NCBI GenBank assembly: GCA_020201305.1
Contig: JAIVHC010000244.1
Span: forward strand, 1-8,531
DNA: 8,531 nt
Origin: Geobacteraceae bacterium
Lineage (GTDB): Bacteria; Desulfobacterota; Desulfuromonadia; Desulfuromonadales; Desulfuromonadaceae
Reading direction: 5' to 3'
Shown here: positions 5,722-8,531 of the stretch, one piece after another
Position numbering within the stretch: position 1 is the first letter of the stretch
Layout of the letters: each line of letters starts with the position of its first letter
Program-made: the position numbers and the translations under genes
Notes under the pieces: model-generated
Database searches by the model: none
What the model was told of the DNA's origin: nothing
The model's input: the letters and a program-made list of their open reading frames with translations, nothing else

Positions 5722-6483
5722 ACTTATCCCCGGCACCAGAGTCACTTTGACACCAGCACTGAGCAGATATTCAAGTTCTTCAGCCCCACGACCAAAAACA
5801 TACGGATCAACGCTCTTCAGACGCGCAACACTCAAGCCCTGATTCACATACTCCAGGATAAGAGCATTTATTTCGTCCTGCGTATAACTGTAACGCCCTT
5901 TCTCCTTACCTACATAGTGCCTGTGAGTATCCTGTGGCACCAAGGCGAGGATTTCAGGGCTAATAAGATGATCGTACAACACCACATCAACCTGATGCAG
6001 GCATTTGTACGCCTGCAACGTCAGAAGATCCGGATCACCCGGACCACACCCCAGAAGAAAGACACGTGCAAGTAGTCGCTTTATCTCGTTTCTGGAGCCC
6101 TCTGGATCGATTATTCCTTTTTGGCGTTCACCCGCTATTGTGTGCAGAAAGTCGCCTATTTCAAGCGGAAGCATGCGCCTGATTTTATCGCGCACCACCT
6201 GCCCCGCCACAGGACTCGATCCATCAGTGGAGACAGCGACCTTCAGGGGGCCATAACGCAACAGGGAGGAAAAATAAAAATCACATTGATCCGGCTGGTC
6301 TACCCGATTTATCAGAACATATCGGGTAGTTTTTATATCCTTGAGCATTTCACCCACGGCATCACTTCCGGTAGCATCAACAACAATATCAAACCCATCC
6401 AGATCAGACGCTTCAACATCCTTGCACATGACCTTAAGGTCCAGGCTTCTGAACTCCGGAGAGCACTTAAGGCGCTTTTTATT
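5701..6483 (-). pseudogene. cysG: siroheme synthase (precorrin-2 dehydrogenase/ferrochelatase + uroporphyrinogen-III methyltransferase), broken
   Basis: The open frame runs from just after a TAG at 6486-6484 to a TAG at 5703-5701, with a possible ATG at 6429. The first part matches the CysG/Met8 N-terminal module: 'CSPEFRSLDL', 'DGFDIVVDATGS', 'DFYFSSLLRYGPL', 'STDGSSPVAGQVVR'. The second is the SUMT domain: 'VFLLGCGPGDPDLLTLQA', 'VVLYDHLISPEIL', 'DPYVFGRGAEELEYLL', 'VPGISSA'. Intact enzymes turn uroporphyrinogen III into siroheme for sulfite and nitrite reductases. Three defects are visible. The N-terminal nucleotide-binding segment (GGG.vA.RK, about 40 residues) is missing. The SAM-site 'RLKGGDP' reads RLKSVDP. 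After GISSAT about 60 residues are missing and the frame shifts, leaving LQL-stop. The N-terminal break is only about 30-40 bases from the palindromic element. Confidence 0.82.
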
Positions 6484-6490
6484 CTAAAAC

Positions 6491-6505
6491 TAATGTAATG
6501 TAATG
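6491..6505. repeat. tandem repeat TAATG x3
   Basis: Three perfect copies of TAATG lie directly between the damaged 5' end of the siroheme synthase gene and the left end of the palindromic element. It is short and could be chance in AT-rich sequence, or a scar of insertion or repair. Confidence 0.5.
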
Positions 6506-6509
6506 TTAT

Positions 6510-6678
6510 ATCAGGCGTTGATGCTTTCGCAAAAAATCATAAGATGGCTAAGCAAAAATTTCGACCTACAAGGCCTGGTGGTTTTTCAGGGGCGAAGGCA
6601 TACATCGGGTATGTCGAGGTCCTGAAAAAACGCCGTAACACCGTAGGGCAGAACTTTTGCGACGCCATCAGGCGTTGA
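6510..6678. mobile_element. MITE-like palindromic repeat element
   Basis: The stretch is an imperfect palindrome with nested arms in the right order. From outside inward: 6519-6534 with 6655-6670 (TGATG-N3-TCGCAAAA and its complement, 13 of 16), CCTAC/GTAGG (6565-6569, 6643-6647), GGTG/CACC (6577-6580, 6639-6642), TTTTTCAGG/CCTGAAAAA (6582-6590, 6621-6629) and CATAC/GTATG (6599-6603, 6609-6613) around a 5-base loop. It carries no gene. The 12-bp sequence ATCAGGCGTTGA occurs at both ends in direct orientation (6510-6521 and 6667-6678). Ends of the form TGATGG-N-TCG-(C/T)-AAAAA recall short repeats scattered in Desulfobacterota genomes; that is memory, not a search. It is probably a non-autonomous mobile repeat. 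It has no U-tract after the stem, so it is not a typical terminator. Confidence 0.68.
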
Positions 6679-7522
6679 ATGCTTCGCGACTTTCAGAATA
6701 AACTTCATCGAACCCTTCGAGAAGTTGATCAATCTTTTCCTGATCAAGTTCCAGATAGGCTCCGCCCGGAGTCTGAGTCATATCCATATCCTCATCCGGC
6801 ACCCTGGTTCCAATCCCGCGCTTGTGGCACATATTGACCCCGAGATTGGTAAGAGCGGCAAGAAGCAGCACATCTGCATCCGCTTCACCCCTACTCTCAA
6901 CTTCGATATGTCGACACACAGCCTCAACAAGCAAATCGGCAATACCCCAGGAGTGGAGAACTGCAGCACCTACATGATTATAGGGATGGGTGAAATAGCT
7001 CTGTTCCAGATCAATGTATTTACTGCTGACCTCATTATACTGAGCTTCAACCAGCTCCTGATATTGTTCGGGGCTGTTATTATTGCGTACCACTTTACCC
7101 AGATTACTGAACAATCCGGACAGAAAGGCCTCTTCACAGTCTCCCTTACCCAGACTTTTGCTTATGTATCGCGCAGCAATAGCGCTGCCAACAGATTCTT
7201 CCCAGAGCAATTTTTCCAGGAGGCCAAATTGCTTATTCACACTGCACATACTCGACGCTAAAACGAGACTGCGAACTGTTCGCTCACCCAGTATCACCAA
7301 GGCGTTCTGCAAGGTGGTGATTTTACGCACCAAACCATATACCGAGGAATTGGTTATTTTTAAGATACGTGCAGATACAGCTGGATCCATGGCAATAGTA
7401 TCAGCGAGTTCCTTAATGGAGGCATCCGGATCCTGCAGAAGTTCCATGGACTTAATTGCTACTATAGGCATGGATGGAAGATCACCGATATCGCCGGCGA
7501 TGGCATTATAATCAAGCATCAT
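6668..7522 (-). CDS. HDOD-domain protein
   Basis: The 284-residue protein is an HDOD-domain signalling or regulatory protein. The domain covers about residues 10-210: 'IGDLPSMPIVAIKSMELLQDPDAS', 'ELADTIAMDPAVSARILKITNSSVYG', 'TLQNALVILGERTVRSLVLASS' and 'AFLSGLFSNLGKVV', then 'HPYNHVGAAVLHSWGI' and 'VEAVCRHIE'. HDOD domains are relatives of HD phosphohydrolases that have lost catalysis. Here the 'LLHDiG' position reads LFSNLG, so even the remaining His-Asp pair is gone, and no GGDEF or EAL domain follows. It is cytoplasmic, without a signal peptide or membrane helix. The start is ATGATG at 7522-7517 with AGGTG about 5 bases upstream. It follows the chemotaxis receptor gene, from which it is separated by a strong terminator. 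Its stop codon lies inside the right end of the palindromic element, so the original C-terminus may have differed. Confidence 0.88.
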   Translation of the reverse strand: MMLDYNAIAGDIGDLPSMPIVAIKSMELLQDPDASIKELADTIAMDPAVSARILKITNSSVYGLVRKITTLQNALVILGERTVRSLVLASSMCSVNKQFGLLEKLLWEESVGSAIAARYISKSLGKGDCEEAFLSGLFSNLGKVVRNNNSPEQYQELVEAQYNEVSSKYIDLEQSYFTHPYNHVGAAVLHSWGIADLLVEAVCRHIEVESRGEADADVLLLAALTNLGVNMCHKRGIGTRVPDEDMDMTQTPGGAYLELDQEKIDQLLEGFDEVYSESREAFNA

Positions 7523-7536
7523 TACACCTGTTGGTC

Positions 7537-7580
7537 AAAAAATCCGCCTGCGCTATTTTGCATATATATAGCGCGGGCGG
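7537..7580 (-). terminator. intrinsic terminator after the chemotaxis receptor gene
   Basis: On the minus strand CCGCC-C-GCGCTAT pairs with ATAGCGC-A-GGCGG (13 positions with one mismatch: 7568-7580 with 7544-7556) around an AT-rich loop of 11 bases, followed by ATTTTTT. It begins 13 bases after the receptor stop codon and its U-tract ends 14 bases before the HDOD start. This is the clearest terminator in the window. Confidence 0.92.
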
Positions 7581-7593
7581 TCTTTATATACTC

Positions 7594-8531
7594 TTAAAAT
7601 CTACCGAATTCAGAATCATCCAGGGCTATCTGGACATCATCACCTTTACTGCCGCCGGAGGTACCCCAACCAGCAGAAGACCTGGAATCTGCTGCCGGTT
7701 TAGCAGCAAGAGACGTTTGTCCTCTTTTTTCTGTCGCAGACGGTCTCTTATTTGAAGTGGAGAAATCCTGATTGCCGCGATTAATACCTGTTGAAAAGTG
7801 ATCCGAACCAGCTGCTTCACGGAGTTTGAAATGAGCCAGCAATTCATTTAACTGCGCTGCCTGGCTGGAAAGCTCTTCCGCTGATGCAGCGCCTTCTTCC
7901 GCATTTGCAGTATTCTGTTGGGTTACATCATCTATGCGCACTACGCCCTCATTGATCTCAGAAATGCCCTGGGCCTGCTCACTGCTGGATGCGGCGATTT
8001 CAGAAATCAGATCATTAACCTTCTGTATCTCCGCAACGATCTCCGTAAATGCTTTGGAAGTGCTGTCGGCAATAGACACACCGTGCTCTGCTTTTTCTAC
8101 TGAGCCTTCAATAAGAGCGGCCGTTTCCTGCGCCGCCTTTGCACTACGCGCAGCGAGATTACGCACCTCTTCTGCAACCACGGCGAATCCCTTACCATGC
8201 TGACCAGCGCGTGCTGCTTCTACTGCGGCATTCAAGGCGAGCAAATTGGTCTGGAACGCAATTTCATCAATAACCTTAATGATCTTGGAGATATTCTGCC
8301 CGGACTCATTGATATCATTCATCGCAGTAACCATCTGTTGCATCTGCTGATTACCATCGTCCGCAGCTTTATGCGCCTGTGAGGCAAGCTGATTAGCCTG
8401 GTTGGCGTTATCAGCACTGGCCTTGGTCTGGCTGGAGATCTGATTCATTGAAGCGGATATCTCTTCGACCGAACTTGCCGAGTTGGTAGCACCTTCCGAC
8501 AGAGATTGACTCGCGTCAGACACCTGAGAAG
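7594..8531 (-). CDS. methyl-accepting chemotaxis protein, C-terminal signalling part
   Basis: The gene is open at the right edge, so only the last 311 or so residues are seen; the sensor domain, membrane helices and HAMP domain lie outside. The visible part is the cytoplasmic signalling coiled coil. The hairpin tip is 'DEIAFQTNLLALNAAVEAARA' followed by 'GKGFAVVAEEVRNLAARSA', which binds CheA and CheW. Flanking Ala, Glu, Gln and Ser-rich heptads ('SSVEEISASMNQISSQTK', 'SSSEQAQGISEINEG') hold likely methylation sites. After the coiled coil comes a polar linker of about 65 residues rich in Ser, Gly and Lys, ending EFGRF. This fits the C-terminal x-[FHWY]-x2-[FHWY] pentapeptide used by some receptors to tether CheR and CheB. 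The GTG at 8523 is internal, not the start, since the frame continues upstream as SQ. Confidence 0.96.
   Translation of the reverse strand, partial: SQVSDASQSLSEGATNSASSVEEISASMNQISSQTKASADNANQANQLASQAHKAADDGNQQMQQMVTAMNDINESGQNISKIIKVIDEIAFQTNLLALNAAVEAARAGQHGKGFAVVAEEVRNLAARSAKAAQETAALIEGSVEKAEHGVSIADSTSKAFTEIVAEIQKVNDLISEIAASSSEQAQGISEINEGVVRIDDVTQQNTANAEEGAASAEELSSQAAQLNELLAHFKLREAAGSDHFSTGINRGNQDFSTSNKRPSATEKRGQTSLAAKPAADSRSSAGWGTSGGSKGDDVQIALDDSEFGRF

Noticed and set aside
6582..6629. Hairpin TTTTTCAGG/CCTGAAAAA as a terminator
   Set aside because: The T-run precedes and the A-run follows the GC part on both strands, the reverse of a terminator; it fits better as an inner arm of the palindromic element.
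6725..7261. Rightward 178-codon open frame opposite the HDOD gene
   Set aside because: It is the antisense shadow of a well-supported HDOD gene and matches no known family.
1..8531. CRISPR array, toxin-antitoxin pair, phage genes or a complete insertion sequence
   Set aside because: I saw no regularly spaced repeats, no transposase or integrase frame and no typical toxin or antitoxin gene.

Overview
The window looks like chromosome from a Gram-negative bacterium of the former Deltaproteobacteria (Desulfuromonadota/Desulfobacterota type). The grounds are a TraB/PrgY-family membrane protein, a fused siroheme synthase, an HDOD-domain regulator next to a methyl-accepting chemotaxis protein, and a MITE-like palindrome whose ends resemble repeats I remember from that group. 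This placement comes from gene content and remembered families, not from a search.

Layout, left to right. The 5' part of a CysZ/EI24-type membrane protein gene runs leftward off the edge (1-313). An intergenic stretch of about 660 bp (314-972) has no convincing gene but holds strong, mutually exclusive hairpins. A TraB-family gene (973-2154, +) meets, with a 1-bp gap, a leftward pair: a lytic transglycosylase gene (2743-3222, -) followed by pgsA (2156-2740, -). A good sigma70-type promoter at 3323-3350 drives a rightward group: nadB (3413-5011), an AroQ chorismate mutase (5025-5297) and a 70-residue protein matching only the N-terminal ferredoxin-like domain of type I-beta DAHP synthase (5301-5513). 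Facing it is a broken siroheme synthase gene (5519-6483, -). Next come a palindromic repeat of about 165 bp (6510-6678), an HDOD gene whose stop codon lies in that repeat (6668-7522, -), a textbook intrinsic terminator (7537-7580), and the 3' part of a chemotaxis receptor gene running off the right edge (7594-8531, -).

The housekeeping genes cover NAD synthesis from aspartate (NadB), the step from chorismate to prephenate (AroQ), phosphatidylglycerol synthesis (PgsA), cell-wall turnover (lytic transglycosylase) and signalling (HDOD, MCP). The most notable feature is gene damage. The siroheme synthase lacks its N-terminal nucleotide-binding motif, has lost roughly 60 internal residues with a frame change (the C-terminal piece survives in another frame), and carries a changed SAM-site motif. 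The DAHP synthase is reduced to its first domain. The lytic transglycosylase has lost its export signal and most of a DUF4124-like N-terminus. Either this is local or genome-wide decay next to a mobile palindrome, or some junctions are assembly errors. I found no complete, clearly new system. The best candidates for a second look are the palindromic element, the orphan DAHP synthase regulatory domain beside chorismate mutase, and the structured intergenic region.
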